From contig OY783206.1 of assembly GCA_963678705.1 (NCBI GenBank), positions 14,953,807 through 15,017,806 on the forward strand: a stretch of 64,000 nt of DNA. The letters are read 5' to 3'. Under the pieces are notes generated by a model. That model did not search any database and was not told the DNA's origin. It saw only the letters and a program-made list of their open reading frames with translations. Shown here piece by piece: positions 22,208 through 34,372 of this stretch. Both the position numbers and the translations under genes were made by a program. Position 1 is the first letter of the stretch, and each line of letters begins with the position of its first letter. This stretch comes from Panorpa germanica (taxonomy: Eukaryota > Arthropoda > Insecta > Mecoptera > Panorpidae).

Positions 22208-23322
22208 CTCTAAAGCAGCGGTTCTCAAAGTGTGGGGCGCGACCCCCAAGGGGGGCGCAATGAAGACTTAGGGGGGGCCCAAAGCTTGGTTGAAAAATTA
22301 ATTAAATTTACTTACAAAGTAATAAAGCAAACTTTTTATTTTTAAAATTACAACAAGTGTATAATTTTTAGTCAACGTCGTAAGAGTGCCGAACATTTTA
22401 CTTTTTTTAGTTTATCAGAAAATACGGAAAAAATATGCAAACCTTCTGCAATGAACTGAAAAGGTGAAAAGCTTTGTAATGAAGCTAAGTTTGTACGAGT
22501 GCGGTCTGAAAAGTGACAATTTGGAGCTATTTCCTAATCTTAAAATTATGATTGAAGAAATGGATCTCAAAACTATTCCAACCAATGCAAAGAAATGCTC
22601 TCTTAAACACTTAGAAATCCTAAAATCTCGTTTTGAAAAATATTTTAATGAGAACTTGGATGGTTTGGCATGGATTCAAAACCCGTTCAAATCATCAGTC
22701 GATGAATGCTCCCTCAACATGAAGGAAAAAGAAAATCTCATTGACCTCCAAGGTGACACTGGGCTTGAAATGAAGTTTAAATAATCTTCTCTCACATGCT
22801 TCTGGATTGGTGTATAAAAGGAACACCCAATTTTGAGTGAAAGAGCATTGAAAATACTCACTTCATTCGCCACCACTTATTCTTGTGAAACTGAGTTTTC
22901 TGCTCCAGCTGCCATGAAGAGTAAAAATCGCTCAAGGCTGGATGTGACCAAGGAACTCAGAGTAGCGTTATCCGAACTGACACCGCGTTTTAAGAAACTA
23001 TGCGCAGAAAACTGCATTCACACTGAAGCTCTTTTAATTTTTATTGCTTTGAGTTACAAATATCAATTATGTACTATAGTAGCTAAAATAATTAAATAAA
23101 TTGTAATAGTTTGTATAGAATTTGTTGTTTGATTACGATTAAATCAAACATTGCCCCATTAGAGTATGCATAGAATGTGTAAAACTTAACCAAATAATAA
23201 TTGACTGTGAAATGTCAAATGCAACTTATAATATATAATACGCTTACATGTAGGGGGCCCCGGCTTAGCTGGATTATGAAGGGGGGCTCGAAGTAAAAAG
23301 TTTGAGAACCGCTGCTCTAAAG
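22208..23322 (+). mobile_element. hAT transposon relic, Buster/SPIN type, with perfect 8-bp duplication
   Basis: The element 22216-23314 (1099 bases) has ends CAGCGGTTCTCAAA and TTTGAGAACCGCTG, exact complements, flanked by CTCTAAAG on both sides (22208-22215 and 23315-23322). Subterminal G/C runs (GGGGCGCGACCCCC, GGGGGCCCC) are typical of this hAT branch. Inside are two transposase pieces; N-terminal and catalytic regions are deleted. The intact duplication and matched ends suggest a fairly recent insertion of an already defective copy. Confidence 0.92.
22464..23099 (+). pseudogene. hAT (ZBED5/FAM200-like) transposase remnant
   Basis: The first frame (22464-22784) ends early at a TAA. It contains CSLKHLEILKSRFEKYF and LAWIQNPF, then LQGDTGLEMKFK. 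After two stops the second piece (about 22833-23040) reads PILSERALKILTSFATTYSC, ETEFSA and KNRSRLDVTKELRVALS, the hAT C-terminal dimerisation block. Relatives in animals are the domesticated ZBED5/FAM200 proteins. The BED finger and most catalytic residues are absent, so it is inactive. Confidence 0.85.
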
Positions 23323-24490
23323 TATTTGATTTTACGTGCTGCCACAAGTTTATCACTTGACATTTATAATGAATTTTTGTTCAATATTCGTACGACACTG
23401 CTTTCAATATTAGCAAAAAACTGTTCAAGGAATTCTGGCGCATTATCATATGAGATGCGATGTTAATTCTCCTACCAACGCCAGTCAGCAGACGATATAG
23501 TGTTTGGTGGCAAGAGTCCATCTATATTCAACATTCATTCCACACGATCTTTATCGCGGTCCCCGAACATGTGCTACTTCTACTTCGGTTTGTCGCTCAT
23601 GGGATCTTGCGTTGTTCCGCAACGCGTCAGAACAACGACCGCGACCTCGCTGTTTTACCTGAGTTTTTCCAATCCCTAATTGTGATCATCTATTACCCGC
23701 GCTACGCTAAATAATGTTCTTATCTAATTATATTTACTTAACACGTAGATAAACGACGCAGAGTGTGACATCTATTAGCGATGTTTATCACTAATGTATT
23801 ATCAGTTTATGTTGAGTTGTACTAAACAGAGGCGAAATAAACGAGAAATTTTAAGTTTTCAGACCCCTATTTTGTTACTATTTATAGGCGTCTATTCACT
23901 TTTGACGTCTTTATTTTCGAAATTAGGCTAATTACCCCATTCCTAAAATATATTGTCTCTCGAGAAAGTTTATAAGACAGAAATAAATGTTTCAGGCTAC
24001 ATGTAACGTCACAACGCTCCCTTCTCCCCCTTGTAACATGTTGTTACAATTTATTGAACTTCCCTCACTTCGCGTGTGACGTATTTTATGGGTGGCCCCT
24101 AATTAAAAAAATATAGGCCTTTAAAAAATCATAAAAAATTAACGGACGTCTATAAAAATTTACAAATTTGAAATATTAGATTCAAATCACAAATGCGTAC
24201 TCAGGAAACACAATTATATTAATACAGTATATATATTTGCATACATATGAACCATATATTAATTATTGCCCAATTTTGAGTAGGTATTTCTTATTTATTT
24301 AAGCATACTAAAATTTTATGCCGTCGTTCCTTCATAGAAGTAAAATAAGAATTAATACACGCAGTTATTTCCACGCAGCTATAAAGTGTGCGCTAAAGTT
24401 ATTTCCAAAATATAATTTTCTTTATTGAACCAGGAAAGACAAAAAATTGAAATGTTACGTTTGTGTTGAGATATCAATTGTGCATTTTGT
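23323..24490. other. Intron sequence with one possible MITE end
   Basis: Mostly unremarkable. Around 24040-24105 the stretch GTGTGACGTATTTTATGGGT then GGCCCC resembles the TCCATAAATTACGTCAC end of the element at 59.6 kb, so a degraded relative may end here. A moderately GC-rich patch at 23540-23650 has no coding signature. Confidence 0.45.
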
Positions 24491-24491
24491 G

Positions 24492-25005
24492 CCCTACGTG
24501 TGTACACTGGGTCTTTTAAGGAACTGTTGAAATTTCAAGCTTCTATTTCTCTTTTATGAGTATAGAGCGCGCTTCACCTATGCCCCTAAAAAGTGTAGGT
24601 GGTGGTAGGGGCTTAAGGTTCCAGCAGCGGCCGGATCTGGCAGTTTATTTGCAAAGGCGAGCCAGTGAAACTTAACCCTAAAAGGGTCAGTGTACAAACG
24701 ACGTTAGTATTTTCCAATGTTAGTAAATGCACAAAACCTTTCGAAAGCCGTAGAAAAGGTCTACAACCGTTTTTCTTAATATTTGTTTGTTATAAAGTTA
24801 TGAATTTTTTAACAATATTCCGTTTTTTCCACGTTTTTTACTATTTGTCAATTTTTATTAAAAACGGTTTTAAACTAGCAGACACTTCAAGAAGTAATTA
24901 AGAATTATTGAAAGCTTAGAAAACTCTAAAAAACTCAACTGTTTCCTCAAAGACCCAATGTACACACCATGACTCGAAAAATATAGTGTTCACACGAAGG
25001 GTTAA
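24492..25005. mobile_element. Shorter piggyBac-like copy (relative of 16699-17558)
   Basis: Starts CCCTACGTGTGTACACTGGG and ends TTCACACGAAGGG followed by TTAA (25002-25005). The left flank reads TTGTG in place of TTAA, so the left duplication has decayed. Long blocks match the 16.7-kb copy (AAGGCGAGCCAGTGAAACTT, CGACGTTAGTATTTTCCAAT, AACAATATTCCGTTTTTT), but the (TA)n section and flanking sequence are missing. Non-coding. Confidence 0.8.
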
Positions 25006-27241
25006 CAATAATGTGAAATCCTAAATTTGAAATAGTTTATTCATTCATTGCAGTCATTATATATCCTCAACCAGTTGTGTTCTTTCAATAGAAGGTCTCA
25101 TCCTTCGTGACTTGCGAGTGACTTCGCTCTGCTAATACGCTCCGTTTAAGCAAAGCAATGATTATCTACATTTTATTGTACACACAGTAAATTATATTTG
25201 TTAAACATTAAAAACATGATGTATAGCAATATAAATTAGTGAGAAGTCTTAGTCATTGCTGCCTCACGTGATGCAACCCGTCTTCCCCGCCCCTACTCAG
25301 TCAAACCTCTGCCTTGTCCCACCCACCCGCGCACCATGTATTTGACGTACTACCATTTATTTATATGCGTGTAGTATATCTATACAATACCTATTGTACA
25401 AATACTTAGAAATTGTAAACAATTTATTATGCAATATCTAAAAATATATTTCTTTAAAGTTATTTTTTTTAGAAATGAGTCATTTCGTTCTATTTCCTTT
25501 TCTTTATCAAATTTTTTATTTTTCAAAATTTTTGTTACTGCTAATTCACCTGCTGTAAATTTAGTATTTATTTAATTTTTAAGATTAACTTCATTTAATA
25601 CTATAGAGTATTTGACTATTTTAAATTAGTGTTGATTTAAAAGAATTTGAATGTCGCGCTCAAGCACATTAACAGCGTGTACTCTGGGTAATATATAAGT
25701 AGAGATAACCTTCAAATAATGCAGTCGTTGCAAAAATTATTGTTAAATGAACAATGATCTTCATAATTTAAAATACCCACATTTTGTTAGTATAATAGTT
25801 AGGAATTGAATTTCCTCATTAAATGTTTTACATACCCAGAGCCGCATTTAGAAGCCAGACACGATGATTAACCCAAAAAAATCTAACAACAAAAGAAAAT
25901 CCAGTAGTGGAGTAAAATATTTTTAATGTATACTACTACTTAATAACGTTATACAAAATTACTTTCATTATGTTTCTTCGATTTTGTTTATTGCACCTAA
26001 GCGAAGTTTCTTCTCTCTTTACTTTCACAAGTGAAACATGAAGATTGCGATGCCCAAGGTCGATCTTGTAAGCAAGACGGCGCGACTCTGGTTGCATCCC
26101 GATCAACGCTCCCGCGCACCGCGAGAGCGTCGACACGACACCCACATTGACCGTTACTTGTAGTTAATAAAAATAAGCGAATGACAGACCCACGGTTCTG
26201 ATTATTCTTAGAATAACTAACAGCATCGTCATTGAGTGCGTTTAGTGCGTCATTAGACGCCAATCAGTGTTCCTATTAATTATCTAGGCTGATAGATCAG
26301 TAATTAATATGTCATTGAGGTATATCTTAGCATCAGAGAATTCTGGGATGATATCGTTTCTCAAATCTTTGAAATAGATAGTAAGATTATATATCTACAA
26401 AAATGTAGAATTGAATGTCAATTTTCTGTTGGTAAAACTCACTAACTTTTTAAAATATAACCTAGAAGGAGTAAAGTTGTATTTTCATGTGTATTCATGT
26501 GTAGCTCACAGATGTGATGCCTTTACACATTAAAAACTAACAATATTTATGAAAGAACAAAGTTAATAGAAATAGTTTCCTGAAATAGCCAATGGTAGAA
26601 GAGAAATAAATAATAACTATTGTTAAAATAAATTAAAAGATTATTTTTTAGCAATGCAATTAATAAATCAATGACTATTATTATTATTTTTCCAACGCCT
26701 GAATTATATGCAACTAATCACACACCGAAAGTGAATGTCAGCATCGAGAGGCAATTGGTTATATTGAATTTGACAAAATATAACAAGTTAAATAGAAAAA
26801 TTAATTTTTATATTTACTTTTTATGTTTGCTTTAATATACTAGAAATTAGCTAATATAAATTGATAATTATTTAAGTCTACAAAACTATTTATCGTTTTT
26901 TCCAATTGACATTAATATCCTAACTTATTGTGCAATAAACTCTACAGTATACAGACGTATTACATTTACCCAAATTTAAACAGGAAGTAAATTAAGAGCT
27001 TCAGGGAATTGAATGACTGTGCGATTCGATAATTAAGGTTAATTGTTGGGTTTCAGTCTCGTACGAAGTTCATACTCGTATATAATTTACAGCTTTCTTT
27101 AACAAGAGTTTTGGGACTGTCTGCGCTGACGCATATTGTTTATTCTATTAATATTCTTTTGTGCAGACGAAATTAATAACAAACACGTGTTGAATTGCGT
27201 TACCGCGTGTGCTGCCTTCTCCGTCGGCTCACATGTATTTT
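25006..27241. other. Intron sequence with a GC-rich patch at about 26040-26160
   Basis: AT-rich apart from 26040-26160, which is rich in CpG (CGATCTTG, GGCGCGACTC, CGCGCACCGCGAGAGCGTCG). Two overlapping minus-strand frames cross it but neither has an ATG leading to a phase-1 donor. A second mild patch lies at 25255-25340. No repeats with ends were recognised. Confidence 0.45.
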
Positions 27242-27648
27242 GTTAGAACCATAAAGATATAAGAATAGAGTACGCGAAGTATACGGCCGCGTGTAAGAGG
27301 AAGCGATAAAGGCAAAAAGAGAGATAGCCTATCGAGAGTCCTATCTGTTTCTTCCTAGCAGAACCGCTGCTGCTGGCTTGGTTGATTGGCGGTATGGTAG
27401 AGAGTAAATAAGCAAGCAGACGCTATTGTTAAAATAAAAATAAAAATATTTGTAATAGTGAGTGTAGCATACAGTAAATTTTAAAATGAATAAAAACACT
27501 GACGCAACGTGGCGCTAGTACAGCTGTACAGCTATATTTTCGTTTGCGCGGCAGTCAATCACAGTACTTGGCTCGAAAGAGACACAGAGTACTTTCGAGG
27601 ATATCTAGCTTCTTGCGCACTCGATTCTTATATCTCTATGGTTAGAAC
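27242..27648. mobile_element. Hairpin MITE with perfect 8-bp duplication, copy 2
   Basis: The element 27250-27640 (391 bases) starts CATAAAGATATAAGAATAGA and ends CGATTCTTATATCTCTATG, flanked by GTTAGAAC at 27242-27249 and 27641-27648. The left arm shares GAAGCGATAAAGGCA and AGAGAGATAG with the 19.6-kb sister. An AT-rich central insert (about 27425-27530) makes it longer. There is no coding frame. The 8-bp duplication points to a hAT-type or P-type source transposase. Confidence 0.88.
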
Positions 27649-27689
27649 AGTGTTTTTCATCTCAATATTTTCTCGGCATGCTATTAAGA

Positions 27690-28170
27690 ATGGGCTTGTG
27701 CCTTCATTTTTTAGTGGTCGATTTTTCAATTGTTGATTGAAATTAATGTTAATAAATGTATATTTGCGTTTTTATTTTAATAAATATCTAAATGTTGACG
27801 GAGATATATATATTAAAAATTTGAATTGTAGTTTTAGCGCTACAGATGTCAGATGTAACATGTCTGCACTATTATAAGTAGTTCAGTTATTTGTTCTATG
27901 GATGTTCTGTGTTGAATATGCTATCTCTTTTATGTTCTGTTGTATAATAGAGATAGCAACTTAGCGGACGTTATGTCACATGTCTTGGAATGTTCTATAA
28001 CATTAAATCCATTTAATAATTAAAGAGACAAAAAGACCGTTATAATTGTTACTATCTTCTAACATATAAGGAGTTATTAAAAAATAATTGAACATTTGAG
28101 GTTCTAGTAACCAACTTTATCAATATATAGTACATTTTTATAGAAATTAAGACATAGGACACAAGCCCAT
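27690..28170 (+). mobile_element. ATGGGCTTGTGTCC-family MITE, copy at 27.7 kb
   Basis: Begins ATGGGCTTGTGCCTTCATTT and ends ATAGGACACAAGCCCAT, giving about 15-base inverted ends. Conserved inner blocks are TTTTTCAATTGTTGATTGAA, GACGGAGATATA, GTAGTTTTAGCGCTA, TAAGGAGTTATTAAAAAATA and CTTTATCAATATA. Non-coding. It lies 42 bases right of the duplication of the hairpin MITE. Confidence 0.75.
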
Positions 28171-28300
28171 GACTGTGCCTTGAAATTTGTGATTTCGAAT
28201 TGAAAATTTGTGTCAAATATATATATTATATATATAATTATTGATTATTAATATTAAAGCAAATATGATGTACTTTTAGCGCGTCCACACATGAGGGGAC

Positions 28301-28349
28301 AATATGTAGTACACTTTTATAGAAATTAAGTCAAAAGACACAAGCCCAT
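28301..28349 (+). mobile_element. Solo right end of the ATGGGCTTGTGTCC family
   Basis: AATATGTAGTACACTTTTAT continuing to AGACACAAGCCCAT repeats the last 50 bases of the copy that ends at 28170. It looks like a local duplication or an older truncated insertion. Confidence 0.6.
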
Positions 28350-30439
28350 TCACAATCTTATTGAAACATAGCAAAAGTTTTTGTCCCATAAACTACAGTA
28401 CAACTTCTTTCTTGCTTGATATTTTTTAAGTTCTAAACTGCTTTTTTTATAATAAGAATCTACGCCGTTGCGAACCCACCTCTTCTACCGTGGACCCGGA
28501 GCATCTGGCGGTCATTTGCATCAGACAAGTTTTGTATCCATAGTGTATGAGTGTCATAGTGTCTTTTAGTGTATGAGTATATAAGTATTATATTTTATAT
28601 ACGTACAGGTATATCATTATTATTACCTGTAGCGGGACCTTGGACCAGATCTATTCTATCTATTGTAAATCTTTCCTAAATCCTATTTTTATCTACAGAG
28701 TACCGCACCACTGATGATAATGAGTTTTGTTAGTCCCCCACTCTACAAGAACTATACTCTTCATACATGTGCGATCACTCGTATAGATGCAATCAATTTC
28801 GTCAATTATTGGCGGTTATTCTTATCTGTTTACATTCATTAGTATTTATAATATGGAAGTAATACATCATAGTTGCGTGGCGAATTTACGTTCATGTTGC
28901 GCGTCCATTACATGATGCAAGACATGGTGTTATCGGGAGGATGAATCTCTAAGGTTTAATTGATTATTTTAAAGTACAGGGTGTGTACGATTTACAGCTA
29001 TCTAATCACTTTTATCAGGAAACGGCATCGCTGGTTTTACGGCCAAAATGAGTTCGTAATTGCTGATAAAAGTTGATAAGTGATAATGTAGTCTAGTTAT
29101 CCATATTCTCCATCATCAAAAATGAGGTCCGAAGGTTAGTCCTTTTATTAACGAGTTAACGACTAATTAGTTGCAGATCTGAATTAGGACGATTAGCATG
29201 TGAGACTTAGCGCGTTAAAAATTTTAACAATAGAGGGAAAAATTTTAGACGTTCCTTTATACAGTGTAAATTTATCATAGATTTTATTCTATTGCCCATG
29301 TTTGATTAATAAGATAAATTAAAATGTTTAGTAACCGTAAATGTCAAAGCAGCGCCTGATATGAATGCAATATATGTAACACTTTATCATTAAAGTTGCT
29401 AACAATCCAGGCGTTGTTGGTGCGCAATTTTATGTTTTTTTTCAGTAATGTTCAACATTATCATAAATTCTAATGACCACTTTTGCTCCGTGGCATTTAT
29501 TTTGAAACAAAAGATATTGGTTTTAAACCTTACTGAGGTGAAGTTTCCTTTTGCCTGAATTGTTTATGGTTGAAAAAGTTGCGTAAAATCTGTAATAACA
29601 TATTATTTCATCTGTCTGTAATGCGAGATACAATATAGCAGTTGAAATCTCAGTAATATAATAAAAGAAAATTATTTCATGTAAAATTTGAAATATTTAT
29701 TTAATACAGCGAGCCGCGCAAAAGCATTGAGGTTTTCGCGTGAGGCACCTATTTTATATGCTGAAACGGATCTATACGTCCACCTAATTAGAACATAAAA
29801 AACAATTAGGTAAGATGCCACAACAACTGCAGAGTCCAGTTACTACTTATTATACTAGCAAAGTTTCAAGAATAAATTGGCAACCTCTAACTCCTGAATA
29901 TGCGGCAACACTTATAACACATAGCAAGCAACTTATGTTGGTAAGAAAGCAGATCGTGTCTTAATAATTTAGTTATGGAATATTTAAATTATGAGACATA
30001 TTTTTTCGAAAAATAGGATCATTTCTCTCAAATGGTTTGATGCAATTAATTTAGTAATGCTCTAAAATAGAGAACAGCTTTATTACATTTTAAATATAAA
30101 AGATTGTTAGGCTTTTCAAAAATATATATTCTTTTTTAATCCTTTGAAATATTTTGATGCAGTTATGTTCGCAATGTTCTACAATAAAGAACTACCATAT
30201 TTCGGTTTAAACAACTATACTGTTCTGGCTCTCGTGAGACCATAGAGAATGCTATATCTCTATGGTAGAAGCATTGTGACGTCATATTCAATATAAAATA
30301 TAGAATTCCTAAAAATAATGTAGTAGGTTTGCAAAAAAATGTAATGAGACCTAATAATTTCAAAAACTTAAAAAAATTAATTGAATTGTGTAGTAATTTT
30401 AAAAGACTTAAGTCAAACATATCAACTGGACTCTCTTAT
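28350..30439. other. Intron sequence; small inverted repeat at 30240-30265
   Basis: No coding signature. Near 29010-29095 several GATA-type cores cluster (TTTTATCAGG, CTGATAAAAG, TTGATAAGTGATAATG), which could be regulatory or chance. CCATAGAGA at 30240 faces TCTCTATGG at 30257-30265 and resembles the ends of the hairpin MITE family, so a solo terminus is possible. Confidence 0.4.
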
Positions 30440-30930
30440 AAAGAAGTTTACAAGTGGCGAAGTGCATACAGTAATTAATAAATTGAAACGAAATCTAGCT
30501 CCTCGCACCTAATTTCTGTTAAAACACTCAAAAGATGTGAAAAACAATTCACCTTCCAAACACAATTATATAATGCCATTCTGGACAGGGGTTATGTCAC
30601 ACCACAATGGAAAGTGGTGCAAATAATAATAATAATTATTAAATAAGGTAAAGGTGTTGATTCAGTAAAGCGTTATCGTCCAATCAGTTTGCTATCAATC
30701 GCCTCTAAGGTAATGGAAACTCTATTTCTGGAAAGATTTTTGCTGATAAGAAACGAGAATTAATCCCTGACCACCAGTCTGACATATCGCAGACCTTTGA
30801 TCAAGTCTGGCATGAAGGACTTCTGTATAAGATCTTATAAGATTTGTTTCCTATCAACTATTATGTCTTCATTAGGTCTTGCCTAAGTAATAGACACTTT
30901 TTTGCAAAAAAAGCAGATACGATTGATCAA
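30440..30930 (+). pseudogene. Jockey-clade LINE fragment, N-terminal half of the RT domain
   Basis: Broken reading frames give FTSGEVHTVINKLKRNLAP, YNAILDRGYVTPQWKVVQ, VDSVKRYRPISLLSIASKVM then ETLFLERFL, and FDQVWHEGLLYKIL then CLSNRHFFAKKADTI. These are RT fingers and palm blocks in the correct order, separated by stops and frame shifts. An AAT-repeat expansion interrupts it at about 30622-30640. The WHEGLL block is shared with the 17.8-kb relic, so both come from related families. Confidence 0.82.
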
Positions 30931-32794
30931 TGGTACATTTTTATAAATACTATAATTTAATTTAGACAACGTCAATCACACAAACATACGATGCAAGAAT
31001 TTCCGTTTTAAACGTTTTTGTAAAATCAAATAAATTTAATAATATATTTTTTAATTTTAATTTTATTACAAATGGAAAATTGATTGCAGCATTTTGACCA
31101 AGAAATAGTAAATGTATAATATTGTAATATTATAAAAGTAAACTAATTTCTAACATTTCTACTGATTCCACCCCTCGACCCACATGATTCTAAAAACTTA
31201 AGCCACACAGCCATAATTCACCAATGATTATAATATGATTTTAGTTTTAATATAATTGATGCTCCTATATTATAATGGTGTAACTAATGCTGCATAATAT
31301 CAGGCACAACATTATCCAGTCACTGCCAGTATCTCTATCAGTGGCTAACATATCTTATCTTAAATTGTTTCGTAATCTCTGATTGTATAGTTGGTAAACG
31401 CAAAACACACTCGCACCATCATACATCATCATTATTCTCTTTTTTGTCTATACGAGTAACTCATATTTACTTAAATGTGGTAAATTAATTTCCAATAATT
31501 AAGATGTAAGATTCCAAGGCGCCAAGTTGACGCTTAAATTTGTAAGGAAGGTTATTTTGTATTGAAAGCAACATTTTGTGTTACACCAAGTGGAAAATCA
31601 GATTCCGTTTTCTTATGTCAATATGTCACAAGACGTAAATTGCAGTGACAATGATTTTACGAATATAAACTACAAAAAAACATGAAGTCACGCAAAGATA
31701 ACGGAAAATAACAGCCGGATATTAAGTCTACAGCTGCGAATGCAATCATTTACAGATTAAGAGAATTTTGCATGTCTACCACTAATAAAAACCTTAAGGC
31801 ACTTGCCTCTTTTAATTCGATAGCCCCAATTATTAACACAAAAACATTTCATTATACATAGTAAAAATGAAAAAGTAAATATATTATTTTGTAATAGAAT
31901 TTAAAATTAATGTATTTTGAAACATTTCAATTTGTAATTATCTGTTGGGCTGTCGTCTGTCAATTAACCTTAAAGGTACACTACACGACATAATATTGAG
32001 TCATACTGAAGTATAATAACATATTAATTAATATATGATTTAATTTTAATTTAATATGTAAGATAGATTGCATTAATATCAGGCGCGTTAACTCTCCGCT
32101 GCTTTGTGGTGCCTCTGTCGGCGTTGAAACTAACTACACAGATTCAAATCTGTCATTAGTTTAAATTGTTTAATTAGTAATTTAAAGTACAAGTCAGTAG
32201 TAGACACAAGTTCAGGTGTCAACTTTTCAAGCTGTAGATTCAGGTTCGTTCATATTGAAGGGTTTAGTTTTTTTATCCTTAAAAAAGTTATGCTTACACA
32301 TTTGTACTTAAATAATCATTTTCGATATTTTATATAAAGGAATTTGGTATAAATTAGTAAAGTAAATAAAATAGTTGTAGAAATATATAATAATGGAGTA
32401 TCTCAATATTACAAATATTTTATTACTCTTCAGCCTGGAGCAATGTTTATTTCCATTTGGTGCCAATCGCCACTATGGAAAATTTTTAACGGTGAAGTAA
32501 TAAATATTAAAACAAATTGAATTAAAAAATTAAAGAGAATTCAATAGAATCACCGTTTTATTCAATATAAATTATTCTTAAGAATGTCTTTTATTATTTA
32601 TCTTATTAATTAACGTATATAACGAATTAAATGTTATTAATGATGTAAACGAGCATTCCAAGTACACTAAATATAATGGTAAAATGCACGTACGTTATTT
32701 TCTATTCCATCAAGCGTAAATTTGATACAGATTCTATTCTATCTAGTGTAAAGTTTATTCAGCATCAAGAACAGGTGGGCAAGTGACTCGTTGC

Positions 32795-32797
<3 letters not shown>

Positions 32798-32831
<34 letters not shown>
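32798..32831. repeat. (TC)n microsatellite
   Basis: About 34 bases of uninterrupted CT dinucleotide. Confidence 0.95.
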
Positions 32832-32835
<4 letters not shown>

Positions 32836-33806
32836 ACACACCTATGTTACTGTCACTAATTATTTGAAGTAGAATTACCGAGAATTTGTTTCAGGTTTTA
32901 AAACTTTTAGGAAAAATATCTGTTTGTGATTATACGCCAACATTAATAAATGGTAATCATATGTTAAATGTGACAGGATGTTACTGCAATTTGATGTTTA
33001 CTTAGTAATACCTGAGATCATATACACTTAGTGATTTCCAGACTCTAGCACTCGTAAACACTATGCTGGTAAATATTTGTACAGAAACAATACTGTTTAG
33101 TAAATCACCTTTTGCATTTACGCACAAGTTGGTATTTAATGTTATAAATTATTTTTCGATTAAAAAAAAGAATCTCGCGTTCTTCGCTCCCTACTCATCG
33201 CTGCATATCCTGACAACCCATAATTTTAGACAGATACGGACATAAACCCTTTATAAAATTAAATTTAAATTATTGGCTTATCATTTAAGTATCATTCCCA
33301 TTCACTGCTTTAATTTTAATTTGTATTTTGTATTTCATTTAAATTGTTTAGCATATGGCAATACGCGTAGTCATTCACAGTACCATTTTTAATTTGATTT
33401 ATTTTTAAGTTTTCTTAGAATCTTACAAGGTCCAATGTTTTAAATTAAAAATATTAAATTAAGAAAAACTATATCATATAATAACCTCCAAAATGTGACA
33501 ATCTGTCAAAATGCAGTAGGATATACTTTTAAAAGAAGTTTAATGTCAGTTTTTGAAAAATATAGAAGTGAAAACAAATTCTATTACTAATAGTTATTAA
33601 AAGTAGCAATTTTAATTAATTCACATACAATTTAGCCCAACTGTCAAAATTTATATTACTAACGATGAATACGCACCAACTAAATTAACTAAACTTAAAT
33701 TAAAACACAAATGTGAAAAGGAATGCTTAAACGAAAACCTGAAATCTAGATTACAATATTAAATAAAAACAGTAAAATAAATATCAAAACAGTGAGTGGG
33801 AATAAG

Positions 33807-33808
<2 letters not shown>

Positions 33809-33842
<34 letters not shown>
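33809..33842. repeat. (TA)n microsatellite
   Basis: About 33 bases of TA dinucleotide, followed by TTTAATT-type low-complexity sequence to about 33885. Confidence 0.92.
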
Positions 33843-33843
<1 letters not shown>

Positions 33844-34320
33844 CTATTTTTAATTTAATTTTTAATTTTAATTTAATTTTATTAACCTGAGCCTATTTCC
33901 GATACTGAGTCCTTACATAGACGAGTCCAACTATGTTGGCAATTTTTATGATGTACATAATCAATTTAACTTGATAATAACCAAACCCAGAATTTATAAC
34001 CTTGGTTCACGAATCGAACCAGAAAACATAGCAGTCAATGCTACTAAGAATTATCGGCTAATACGATAAATATTGCTCTGACTCTAGTTACATAGATTCA
34101 TGTTAATCAATAAATTTGATTCTTTAAACAAATACGAACATCTTAAAAATTATTAGTAAAGCAAAATTTTAATTTAAATTTTAATTTATGAAATGTAATT
34201 ATGGAACAAGTGTATGTATTTGCACATGTTTTTACCAAATGAAGTTCATTTATAAATTTGTTTATTTTAAGAATAAAAATCCTCTTAAATGTTTGGTTAT
34301 TAAATTTGAATACATTTGTA

Positions 34321-34372
34321 AAAATAAAAAAAAAAATAAATAAATAAAAAAAAATAAAAATAAAAATAAACA
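34321..34372. repeat. A-rich simple repeat (AAAT/AAAAAT)n
   Basis: Runs of A broken by single T residues. On the minus strand it produces the Phe/Tyr-rich frames nearby, which are artefacts of composition. Confidence 0.9.

Noticed and set aside
25936-26263. Overlapping minus-strand frames in the CpG patch as a fourth SLC17 first exon
   Set aside because: One frame has no ATG before a phase-1 donor. The other has an ATG but only phase-0 donor options, so neither can splice to exon 2 in frame.
30163-30420. 85-codon minus-strand frame rich in Leu/Phe as a membrane protein
   Set aside because: No recognisable family. It overlaps a small inverted repeat and lies next to a LINE fragment, and the hydrophobicity follows from AT-rich codons.
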